Shown here: piece after piece, positions 1 through 5,792 of the stretch
How the letters are laid out: every line of letters begins with the position of its first letter
Numbering within the stretch: position 1 is the stretch's first letter
Assembly (NCBI GenBank): GCA_023442465.1
Contig: JAEZZQ010000011.1
Span: 1-6,214, forward strand
DNA from: Bacillota bacterium
GTDB lineage: Bacteria > Bacillota > Clostridia > Lachnospirales > Lachnospiraceae
Length of the DNA stretch: 6,214 bases
Reading direction: 5' to 3'
Translations under genes and position numbers: made by a program
Notes under the pieces: model-generated
Seen by the model: only the letters and a program-made list of their open reading frames with translations
Database searches by the model: none
Told to the model about the DNA's origin: nothing

Positions 1-2
1 CG

Positions 3-95
3 GATGATCGATTGGATAAAACTCGTCACTTGTTTGATAAGGCGTATGACGAGATAGGCAATGAGGGACATCAATCTGGCATGAAATTCATGTAG
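3..95 (+). CDS. C-terminal tail of an unrecognised protein (5' end outside window)
   Basis: An open frame enters from the left edge and ends at TAG 93-95, giving about 30 residues that start DDRLDKTRHLFDKAYDEIGN and end GMKFM. The peptide is charged and probably helical. I do not recognise a family. That it is coding is supported mainly by what follows: an AGGAGG-type ribosome binding site (101-108) and a GTG (115) sit just downstream at normal operon spacing, as expected between consecutive genes. The next gene is destroyed, because within about 12 bases of that GTG the sequence turns into a minus-strand virD4 relic. The fragment may be the last intact piece of a mobile-element operon. A chance open frame of 30 codons cannot be excluded. 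Confidence 0.4.
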   Translation, partial: DDRLDKTRHLFDKAYDEIGNEGHQSGMKFM

Positions 96-125
96 CCAAA
101 GGAGGAGAGAGAAAGTGGATAACTT

Positions 126-536
126 AAGGCTGACCATAAAATATTTAGTCAAGTCTTCCTCGGGAAGTACAATAATCAGCGCGGATTTTTCATTGCGAAT
201 TTCTCGGTATCAATGGTTGTTTCAATGCAGAGGATTTGCTCCATTTTCGAGTCAAGAAAGGCATTTAAATGGGACAACACGGTGGAGAGCACCGACACCA
301 TGGCCTGCTCCGCGGAGTTGAGAGCGGTTCCCGCAAACCAGCGGGCCTTGTGGTCGGGCGGTAGCTTTTCCATGAGGAGCTGGAACTGGCTTTTGCCCTT
401 TACCTTGCTGGGGGTCAGCCAATCCCGCACCAGCTTGAGCACGCTGATGATATGGCGGCAGTACACCTTATGCCCATCTTTTTCGGTGGGCGGCAGATAT
501 TCCGCAAATGGCTTAGTTTCCTCCGTAACCCTGTAT
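126..536 (-). pseudogene. Relic of a VirD4/TraG type IV coupling protein, frameshifted and truncated at both ends
   Basis: Read on the minus strand, the segment encodes an internal piece of the conjugative coupling ATPase that brings the relaxosome to a type IV secretion channel. Recognisable stretches, in order, are KPFAEYLPPTEKDGHK, FQLLMEKLPPDHKARWFAG, TALNSAEQAMVSVLSTVLSH and LNAFLDSKMEQILC, then NEKSALIIVLPEED and KYFMVSL. These match, from memory, the central part of VirD4-like proteins of Clostridia integrative elements. The frame changes near 196. One frame ends in IDTEKF and then junk to a stop; the family sequence resumes one base shifted at NEKSA, consistent with a one-base deletion. 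Both Walker regions and the C-terminal half are absent. A stop lies just outside the N-terminal edge (about 537-539), and similarity stops abruptly near 126. Base composition looks GC-richer than the flanking genes. The open frames seen on the plus strand here are its shadows. Confidence 0.8.
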
Positions 537-546
537 CATTGAAATG

Positions 547-564
547 GTCTACGGAGCGTGGATT
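547..564 (+). repeat. 18-bp direct repeat, left copy
   Basis: The 18 bases gtctacggagcgtggatt are identical to 1872-1889. The right copy is the 3' arm of the hairpin terminator behind the MFS gene. This left copy lacks the matching 5' arm: the upstream bases are the edge of the virD4 relic. It therefore looks like half of a terminator left by duplication or recombination. The two copies bracket the MFS exporter gene exactly, about 1.3 kb apart. Confidence 0.85.
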
Positions 565-591
565 GTTCTATATATCATATCCTTTTACAAT
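563..591 (+). promoter_or_regulatory. Weak candidate promoter for the MFS exporter
   Basis: TTGTTC (563-568) and TACAAT (586-591) are separated by 17 bases. The -10 matches consensus at five of six positions and the -35 at only three. Transcription would begin near 598, just before the ribosome binding site, giving a very short leader. Other AT-rich -10-like strings (569-578) exist without a good -35. This is only a candidate. Confidence 0.25.
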
Positions 592-613
592 AAGTAAGAG
601 GAGGTAAATGATT

Positions 614-1852
614 ATGGATAATTCAAAAATAACCATGACAACAGAACAAAAGTGGAAATTACCATTTTTTCTGATTGTTATTGGGCAGTCTATTTCACTA
701 ATTGGGAGTTCCGCTGTTCAGTTTGCATTAATTTGGTGGATTACCAGCGAAACAAATTCCGCATTGCTCTTGGGGTTATCTGGTATGGTAGCTTATGTTC
801 CTGTAGTTTTATTCAGCCCAGCTGCCGGGGTTATAGCTGACCGGTATAATCGAAAGGTCATTTGTATTTGTGCTGACCTGTTTGTAGGACTGTCTGCCGC
901 TGTATTTGCGCTTTTATTGTGGCTTTATGAGATGCCAATTTGGATTTCGTTGCTTGTACTTTTAATGCGAGCGATTGGGAATACATTCCATTGCCCGTCT
1001 ATTCGTTCAATTATTCCGCAAATGGTTCCTGCGGAGCAGCTTGTACAGGCAAACAGCTGGAATCAGATGATGCAGTCTGGTTCCTATATACTTGGGCCTA
1101 TTTTAGGTGCAGCCATGTATGCAGCTTTCCCCATAAATGCCATATTGCTTACTGATCTTACGGGAGCTATTGTGGCTTGTTGTTTATTAGGTGTAGTAAA
1201 AGTTCCGAAGCTGATAGCAAAAAACAAAGTAAAGCAAAGCTTTAAAGACGATTTCAAGGAAGGATTATCGGTGTACGCCGCAGATAGAAAACTGCTTGTT
1301 ATCATTATAGCCGAAACTTTGTGTTTGATTTTCTATATGCCTTTGACAACTTTTTTCCCGCTAATGATCAGCAGCCATTTTCACGCGGGTGCATGGTATG
1401 CCAGTGCAGGGTCTTTGAGCTGTGCGCTGGGTATGATGGCAAGTGCCATACTACTTAGCAGCAGATTGAGAGTAAAGAACAAACTGAAAACGGCTTATGT
1501 TGGTCTTGGGATTATGGGAATTGCTGTTCTGTTCTGTGGCTTACTGCCATCATCGCTTATAGCGTGCTGGCTTTTCATTTTTGCCTGTGCTTTTATTGGC
1601 GGAGGTGGTAATATCCATACCATACCATTAACGGCTTATATGCACGAAACCATTTCGCGCGAAAAAATGGGCAGAGCATTTTCTTTGCTATCAGTAACTT
1701 CATCTGTGACAATGCCGATTGGACTTGCCATAGCAAGCCCGGTGGCCGAAATTATCGGTATTAGTAAGTGGTTTTTCATTTCAGGCATTGGGATTTGCCT
1801 TATTACTTCAATTGCACTGCTTTTCCAAAAAAAGATCAAATGGGACTTTTGA
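614..1852 (+). CDS. MFS drug-exporter-like permease (Mef/DHA3 type, 12 helices)
   Basis: A proton-driven efflux permease of the inner membrane, 412 residues with this start. The sequence is almost entirely hydrophobic helices with short loops. The cytoplasmic loop between helices 2 and 3 carries MFS motif A, GVIADRYNRK (residues about 72-81), and helix 5 has the glycine/proline-rich antiporter-type GSYILGPILG (about 156-165). WKLPFFLIVIGQSISLIGSS at the N-terminus, AIGNTFHCPS and FYMPLTTFFPL resemble the equivalent places in the macrolide exporter Mef(A). That supports the Mef/DHA3 branch but not a particular substrate. An upstream ATG at 608 lies only two bases behind AGGAGGT (599-605); ATG 614 has normal eight-base spacing and is preferred. 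The gene stands alone between 18-bp repeats and has its own terminator, as in a transferable resistance-type cassette. Macrolide, tetracycline or other drug export is possible but unproven. Confidence 0.92.
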   Translation: MDNSKITMTTEQKWKLPFFLIVIGQSISLIGSSAVQFALIWWITSETNSALLLGLSGMVAYVPVVLFSPAAGVIADRYNRKVICICADLFVGLSAAVFALLLWLYEMPIWISLLVLLMRAIGNTFHCPSIRSIIPQMVPAEQLVQANSWNQMMQSGSYILGPILGAAMYAAFPINAILLTDLTGAIVACCLLGVVKVPKLIAKNKVKQSFKDDFKEGLSVYAADRKLLVIIIAETLCLIFYMPLTTFFPLMISSHFHAGAWYASAGSLSCALGMMASAILLSSRLRVKNKLKTAYVGLGIMGIAVLFCGLLPSSLIACWLFIFACAFIGGGGNIHTIPLTAYMHETISREKMGRAFSLLSVTSSVTMPIGLAIASPVAEIIGISKWFFISGIGICLITSIALLFQKKIKWDF

Positions 1853-1857
1853 ATAAC

Positions 1858-1896
1858 CCGCGCTCTGTTTTGTCTACGGAGCGTGGATTATTTTTT
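1858..1896 (+). terminator. Rho-independent terminator after the MFS gene
   Basis: A ten-pair stem joins 1858-1867 (ccgcgctctg) with 1877-1886 (cggagcgtgg), including two G-U pairs, around a nine-base loop. It is followed by attatttttt (1887-1896). It starts six bases after the MFS stop codon. Its 3' arm belongs to the 18-bp direct repeat. Confidence 0.85.
1872..1889 (+). repeat. 18-bp direct repeat, right copy (inside terminator)
   Basis: Identical over 18 bases to 547-564. Identity ends immediately on both sides, although both copies are followed by loosely similar AT-rich sequence. Here the repeat is functional as the loop end, 3' stem arm and start of the U-tract of the terminator, so this is probably the original and the left copy the derived one. 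Confidence 0.85.
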
Positions 1897-1910
1897 AGAG
1901 CATATAAGTG

Positions 1911-1916
1911 TATACT
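1911..1916 (+). promoter_or_regulatory. Candidate -10 element (TATACT) for the three-gene operon
   Basis: TATACT lies between the MFS terminator and the first operon gene, about 24 bases before its ATG. No convincing -35 is seen at 17 bases upstream (TTATTT, 1888-1893), so it may be weak or need an activator. The surrounding gtatactaa (1910-1918) recurs before the downstream regulator gene at 4780-4788. Confidence 0.35.
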
Positions 1917-1934
1917 AAAGTCGAGGTGAAAACA

Positions 1935-2279
1935 ATGGATATAAAAAGAAAAAAAGAACTTTTGGAATCCTATAAAAACAGGCATCCGGAAATGGGTGTA
2001 ATTTCTTACTGCTGTAAAGAAACCGGCGAAATATTCTTAGGTATTTCCAAAGATACAAAGGCGGATTTTAACGGCACTAATATGAAATTGTCAGCCAACT
2101 GGCACCCTAATAAAAAATTACAGGAACTTTGGAACAAATATGGCCCGGAAGGCTTTGAACTATCAGTTATCAAAGTGCTAAAGTATGATGACCCAAGCGA
2201 AGATCATACAGCAAAATTAGAAAGTTTAAGAGAGCAGTGTCTCGCTGCTAATCCAAATGCAAGGAGGATATGGCGATGA
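1935..2279 (+). CDS. Small GIY-YIG-fold protein with degenerate catalytic motifs
   Basis: A 114-residue protein of the compact, widespread group annotated in Firmicutes as GIY-YIG nuclease family. The core is recognisable as MGVISYCCKETGEIFLGISK (residues 20-39), in which GVI stands for GIY and FLG for YIG, followed by NWHPNKKLQELWNKYGPEGF (55-74). The canonical tyrosines are replaced and I cannot place the usual catalytic arginine. Nuclease activity is therefore doubtful, and a nucleic-acid- or protein-binding role is as likely. ATG 1935 is chosen because GAGGTG (1923-1928) sits six bases before it; the frame also extends upstream to a GTG at 1908 without a good ribosome site. It opens the operon: its TGA overlaps the next gene's ATG as ATGA, so the two are translationally coupled. 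The C-terminus (REQCLAANPNARRIWR) is helical and basic at its end. Confidence 0.82.
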   Translation: MDIKRKKELLESYKNRHPEMGVISYCCKETGEIFLGISKDTKADFNGTNMKLSANWHPNKKLQELWNKYGPEGFELSVIKVLKYDDPSEDHTAKLESLREQCLAANPNARRIWR

Positions 2280-2740
2280 ATGAAAAAATTGTTATGGTGT
2301 CGAACGATTATGACCTCATAGACGGTAGAAACGCTTATCAATCTGACATCAAAAGCTTAACATTAGGTGAACCTATGCTGGATGAAAATAAAAAAATGCA
2401 GATTGCCGCACAGATCTGGAAAACCGGTAAAGATGGCGAATTGTTTTTGGCACAGGAGCTACCTATCCATCAAGTATTTGACTTGATGATCTTTTTATCC
2501 AGAACATTGCTTTATTTTAAAGAGGCTTACCGGCTTCCGCTTTTATATGACCCGGAAAAACCCACAGTGGAACGAGTTGGGGTACAAGGTGGGGTATTAC
2601 CTGTAGAAGTTTGTGTAGATAATCAAAACATCAATGAGGACATTAAAGCATTTGCCCAAAGTCTGAATGATTTAGGGGAATTGGTTGGAGAACGTAAGCG
2701 GGTCCTTAGCCGCATTTTAGAAGAATTGGAGTTATATTAA
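2276..2740 (+). CDS. DUF6530-like protein of unknown function
   Basis: A 154-residue soluble protein with no signal peptide or membrane helix. It resembles, from memory, the DUF6530 family: an N-terminal VSNDYDLIDGRNAYQSDIKS (residues 8-27), a middle LPIHQVFDLMIFLSRTLLYF (62-81), a YDPEKPTVERVGVQGG segment (91-106) and a C-terminal helical NINEDIKAFAQSLNDLGELV followed by LSRILEELE. No catalytic motif is evident. ATG 2276 is chosen over ATG 2270 because AAGGAGG (2261-2267) is eight bases from it and only two from the earlier one; it overlaps the upstream stop as ATGA. One base separates its TAA from the ATG of the MoxR-VWA gene, so it is very probably made together with that ATPase and may be its adaptor or substrate. 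That role is inferred from gene order only. Confidence 0.78.
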   Translation: MNEKIVMVSNDYDLIDGRNAYQSDIKSLTLGEPMLDENKKMQIAAQIWKTGKDGELFLAQELPIHQVFDLMIFLSRTLLYFKEAYRLPLLYDPEKPTVERVGVQGGVLPVEVCVDNQNINEDIKAFAQSLNDLGELVGERKRVLSRILEELELY

Positions 2741-2741
2741 T

Positions 2742-4775
2742 ATGAAACAGACTTGTGTTTTGTCACCTGCCAGACAGCTGACAGAAGAGGAGCAATCCCT
2801 TGTCTGGCAAAAACCTCCTTCGCATATTGAAAGTGAAGCAGAAAAACGTATATATCAAGAAGTAGTAAGGAATTGGAACCGCGGTGAAATGAAAATCAGT
2901 ACAGTTTTACTGGAGGGCGATGCAGGATCGGGGAAAACCCAGCTTGCCAAAGCCCTCTCTGCTGATTTTAACCTGCCTTATACGAAAATAACCTGTTTTG
3001 CAGATATGGATAAATCCGATGTGTTGGGCTCTATTTTACCGGTATTATCTGAAAAGGATAAATCAGATACGGTTGAATATTGCTATTATCCATCAGAAAT
3101 TGTCCGCGCTTATGAAAATGGATGGCTCTTGGAGATTCAGGAACCGACAGTCATCCGGGACGCCGCTGTTTTAATGGCTCTAAATTCTGCACTGGAACCG
3201 GATGGTAGTCTAAACTTACCCACCCGTATCGCACATAGGCATCCGGATTTTATTGCTGTTATTACAACAAACCGCGGCTACAATGGCTACCGCCCTTTAA
3301 ATGAGGCTTTGCGTGATAGAGTGCAACATGCAGAAAAACTGGATTTACCACCCAAAGAAGTTATGATGGAACGGGCCGAAGCTAAGACCGGTTATCGATC
3401 TGAAAATGTTCTTTCTCTTTTAGCCGAAACAATTATGCTGCTGGATGAAACAGCTCGGGCTAATGCAATTAAAGGTGTGGCTGGGATGCGCTCCTATATC
3501 TTTTGGGTTGATGCTGTCGCAAGTGGTGCACCAGTGCGAAGTACCCTATATCATAAGGTGCTCTATAAAATTACCACTGACCCACAGGAGCTTGCCATTT
3601 TAGAGCAGGCACTGGTAAGCCACGGTTTGACAGATAAGCTTGAAGAATTAGATATTATCTGTCATTCTCATCCGGATGGGGAGAATTCGGAAGTAATGGA
3701 ACTTCATATTTCAGGAAACGGAGAATACTCTGCAGAAACAGATAAAGCTGATAAAAATGCAATCCGTCTGAGAAAATCAGCAGACAGTGAGGGGCATTCG
3801 GATACGAGCAGCGATAAGAATTCTGATGTGTCAAGCAATGATAATGGAGAAAATGGCACTCCAGTTTACCATGAGCTGGATAAACCCGTTTCAAATGAAC
3901 AAAAAAGGGAATTTCGCAAACAATTAAACAAAGAAGCCCGGCAAAGTGTTCAAGGCAGCTGCCATGAAGATATTAAGCTTATTGTCCACCGCCCGGAAGC
4001 TGCCGCTCAGGACAGAGAAGAATATAACAGCATGATTGCAACTTTGATGCCAGTTATTCGGGAACTAATCCGAAAAACAAACCCGCTTTTAGAGCATGAA
4101 GTTTCCGCTGAATTTGCTAAATCTCAGCTTTATGGCACAAAATTCTGTGCGGATCAGGCTGCTTCTTTGGATTTCCGCGTATTTGCCCGCAAGCGCCCAC
4201 CTGAGGAAGAACCCTCCCTTGCAGTTGCTCTCAGAATTGATGAATCAGCATCAATGTCAGCCTTTGGCCGTTTAGATGCAGCAAAACAGGCCGCAGTCGC
4301 TTTATATGAATTCTGCACCGGGTGCGGCATTCCGATCATGGTTTACGGGGATACAGCAGACCGCTCCAAGCTGGAGCAAATGTCCGTCTACGCCTATGTA
4401 GACTTTGAAAGCAAAGATGCAGATGAAAAATATGCTCTTATGAACATTCAGGCTCGCAGCAACAATCGGGATGGTATGGCACTACGGATTATTTCCGATA
4501 GGTTGTTTAAGGCACCGCAAAGAACCAAAGTAATAATCAGCATCAGCGACGGTCAGCCTAAGGCGATGCCCGATTATACAGGTGAAAAAGCAGCTCGTGA
4601 TATGAAAGATACTTTGCAGGAATATAGGCGAAAAGGCATCCAGTTCCTTGCTGCAGCTATTGGGCAGGATAAAGAGGCTATCCGTGAACTTTACGGTGCT
4701 GAAAACACATTGGATATTACCGATTTGAAGCAGCTCCCGGCAAGATTGGTACAAGTAATCGCAAGGTTCCTGTAG
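2742..4775 (+). CDS. MoxR-type AAA+ ATPase fused to a CobT/NorD-like VWA domain
   Basis: A 677-residue cytoplasmic protein joining two modules usually encoded as separate partners (NorQ with NorD, CobS with CobT), which use ATP to remodel proteins or insert metal ions. The AAA+ module (about 25-300) has Walker A GDAGSGKT (59-66), a Walker B region LLEIQEP (129-135), sensor 1 ITTN (174-177), candidate arginine fingers in LRDRV (R191/R193) and a sensor 2-like GMR (R250). In Walker B the usual aspartate position appears to be Q133, while the catalytic glutamate E134 is kept. A serine/aspartate-rich linker (about 305-380) follows, then a charged helical region (380-490) like those preceding VWA domains in CobT/NorD. 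The VWA domain (491-677) has a complete MIDAS start, DESAS (500-504), and the later SDG (D603), so metal-dependent ligand binding is expected. The ATG is one base after the preceding stop; only a weak GGAG lies upstream, implying coupled translation. The substrate is unknown. Confidence 0.92.
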   Translation: MKQTCVLSPARQLTEEEQSLVWQKPPSHIESEAEKRIYQEVVRNWNRGEMKISTVLLEGDAGSGKTQLAKALSADFNLPYTKITCFADMDKSDVLGSILPVLSEKDKSDTVEYCYYPSEIVRAYENGWLLEIQEPTVIRDAAVLMALNSALEPDGSLNLPTRIAHRHPDFIAVITTNRGYNGYRPLNEALRDRVQHAEKLDLPPKEVMMERAEAKTGYRSENVLSLLAETIMLLDETARANAIKGVAGMRSYIFWVDAVASGAPVRSTLYHKVLYKITTDPQELAILEQALVSHGLTDKLEELDIICHSHPDGENSEVMELHISGNGEYSAETDKADKNAIRLRKSADSEGHSDTSSDKNSDVSSNDNGENGTPVYHELDKPVSNEQKREFRKQLNKEARQSVQGSCHEDIKLIVHRPEAAAQDREEYNSMIATLMPVIRELIRKTNPLLEHEVSAEFAKSQLYGTKFCADQAASLDFRVFARKRPPEEEPSLAVALRIDESASMSAFGRLDAAKQAAVALYEFCTGCGIPIMVYGDTADRSKLEQMSVYAYVDFESKDADEKYALMNIQARSNNRDGMALRIISDRLFKAPQRTKVIISISDGQPKAMPDYTGEKAARDMKDTLQEYRRKGIQFLAAAIGQDKEAIRELYGAENTLDITDLKQLPARLVQVIARFL

Positions 4776-4777
4776 TA

Positions 4778-4786
4778 TGGTATACT
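4778..4786 (+). promoter_or_regulatory. Extended -10 promoter element for the HTH-SOR regulator
   Basis: TGGTATACT is an extended -10 (TGn plus TATACT) starting three bases after the MoxR-VWA stop codon and ending 22 bases before the regulator's ATG. No -35 is evident, which extended -10 promoters tolerate. It suggests the regulator can be transcribed separately from the operon, although read-through is also likely because no terminator lies between them. Confidence 0.35.
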
Positions 4787-4808
4787 AAGCAGAAATGGAG
4801 GTGGTGGC

Positions 4809-5405
4809 ATGGATTGTGTGAAAATAGGCAATTTAATAGCCAAGCTGCGAAAAGAAAAAAACCTTACTCAGAAAAATATTGCAGATGCGTTGGGTATTCA
4901 AAATAAAACGGTTTCTAAATGGGAATGTGGTTTAGGGTGTCCTGATCTATCGCTGTGGCCGGAACTGTCTGCTATTTTGGGCGTTGATATGAAACCGATG
5001 ATGGAGGGTGAAATTACATCAAACAAGCCAGATAGCGGCAACATTGATAAAATACGTTTTTATGTATGTCCTTCCTGCGGAAATATTCTGGTTAGCACAG
5101 GAAGTGCCTCTATTTTCTGTTGCGGAAGAAAGTTAGAACGCATCCTCCCTACGGATGCGACTATTGCACCCAAAATCACAGTGGAGGAAATGGATACGGA
5201 TTACTTTATCACCTTTGACCATCCAATGACCAAAGAACATTATATTTCCTTTATGGCCTTTGTTAAAAGTGACAGAGTATTTCTGAATCGCTTGTACCCG
5301 GAACAAAGTCCAAGTTGTAGGTTTCCTATAATTACTGGCGGTAAACTATATGTTTATTGTAATAAGCATGGATTGTTAGTATATGCAGATTACCTAACAA
5401 ATTGA
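4809..5405 (+). CDS. XRE-family regulator fused to a desulfoferrodoxin/superoxide-reductase-like domain
   Basis: A 198-residue protein with three parts. Residues 6-60 are an XRE helix-turn-helix (IAKLRKEKNLTQKNIADALG, then TVSKWE), a DNA-binding domain. Residues 84-110 form a desulforedoxin-type knuckle with C87 and C90 (CPSC) and adjacent C104-C105 (FCC), the spacing that binds iron in desulforedoxin. Residues about 120-196 match the superoxide reductase fold: DHPMTKEHYI (137-146) supplies H138 and H144, and YCNKHGL (183-189) supplies C184 and H187. These correspond to four of the five ligands of the catalytic iron. The first histidine ligand (EKH in desulfoferrodoxin) is absent, since no histidine occurs before H138. 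A regulator sensing iron, superoxide or redox state is the natural inference; catalysis is less likely. GGAGGT (4797-4802) is six bases from the ATG. The gene follows the MoxR-VWA operon by 33 bases. Confidence 0.88.
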   Translation: MDCVKIGNLIAKLRKEKNLTQKNIADALGIQNKTVSKWECGLGCPDLSLWPELSAILGVDMKPMMEGEITSNKPDSGNIDKIRFYVCPSCGNILVSTGSASIFCCGRKLERILPTDATIAPKITVEEMDTDYFITFDHPMTKEHYISFMAFVKSDRVFLNRLYPEQSPSCRFPIITGGKLYVYCNKHGLLVYADYLTN

Positions 5406-5611
5406 AAGACTCTGCAAGGAACAGCTGACATGGAGCGAGCAACTACCTCCGGTCATCGAAGAAATAATGCTTGGAAGCAAAACTAACTTGAGGATAACTC
5501 GTTCGCAACAAGTCGCCAGTTGATGAATGTGTACGGAAAGCCCGAAAAGCGGTATGAAGTCCGCAGCGAGGATAACGCCGTAGACGTATAGATTCACGAT
5601 TGAGAGGTTCA
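5406..5611. other. Gene-free degenerate stretch with short broken reading frames
   Basis: No intact gene is visible. A plus frame runs on from the end of the regulator gene to a TGA at about 5521 (it contains CKEQLTWSEQLPPVIEEIML). Another, shifted by one base relative to it, reads through about 5470-5591 and ends SEDNAVDV before TAG. They could be one damaged gene with a frameshift, but I recognise neither. Neither has a ribosome binding site. Short complementary pieces (for example gcgg and ccgc around 5550-5563) suggest possible RNA structure but nothing assignable. Probably debris of a former mobile element. Confidence 0.4.
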
Positions 5612-5690
5612 CTTTTAACCATTACCCACTATCTTTTAACGGTTACTCTGAAAAATGCACCGCTACCCTGAAATTTAACGATTACTTTTG
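5612..5690 (+). repeat. Array of about four degenerate 20-bp repeats (possible IS21-like element end)
   Basis: Repeats with a common core TTTAACnrTTACyCTGAAA occur at 5614 (tttaaccattaccc), 5635 (tttaacggttactctgaaa), 5655 (the diverged atgcaccgctaccctgaaa) and 5674 (tttaacgattac). The period is 19-21 bases. Such multiple degenerate terminal repeats are typical of the ends of IS21-family elements, where they are transposase binding sites. No istA or istB gene is in the window, so this would be a solo end or remnant. The repeats are seen directly; the IS21 link is from memory and uncertain. A regulatory array for an unknown DNA-binding protein is the alternative. Confidence 0.55.
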
Positions 5691-5751
5691 TGTATCGGTC
5701 GAGGTGTTCCACACCAAGCCCCGAAATGCCCGATGTACTAAAACGCAAAAG

Positions 5752-5792
5752 GTCGTGAGAACCCAGTAATACTGGACTCTCACGGCTTTTTT
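5752..5792 (+). terminator. Rho-independent terminator
   Basis: A long stem pairs 5752-5767 with 5771-5786 around a three-base loop. Nine outer pairs (one of them G-U) and five inner pairs are separated by two mismatches. It is followed by tttttt (5787-5792). Upstream of the stem is an A-rich tract (aaaacgcaaaa), so it may also act weakly on the minus strand. It would end any read-through from the regulator gene and insulates the antitoxin gene downstream. Confidence 0.85.

Noticed and set aside
115..542. Plus-strand open frames of 68 and 109 codons
   Set aside because: They are antisense to a recognisable VirD4/TraG fragment on the minus strand and show no family of their own.
608..613. ATG 608 as the start of the MFS gene
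   Set aside because: It lies two bases from the ribosome binding site; ATG 614 has normal spacing.
614..1852. Assigning mef(A) or a tet gene name to the exporter
   Set aside because: Similarity to Mef(A) is only at family level by eye, and the substrate cannot be inferred from sequence here.
3655..3894. Minus-strand open frame inside the MoxR-VWA gene
   Set aside because: It is opposite the serine/aspartate-rich linker, has no recognisable motif, and is a compositional shadow.
4809..5405. Functional superoxide reductase enzyme
   Set aside because: The first histidine iron ligand is missing and the protein carries a DNA-binding domain, so a sensor role fits better.
5406..5620. Group II intron or other structured RNA remnant
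   Set aside because: Some short hairpins are possible, but I could not find a domain V-like hairpin or a recognisable intron end.
5612..5690. CRISPR array
   Set aside because: The units are about 20 bases, degenerate and directly abutting, with no unique spacers and no cas genes nearby.
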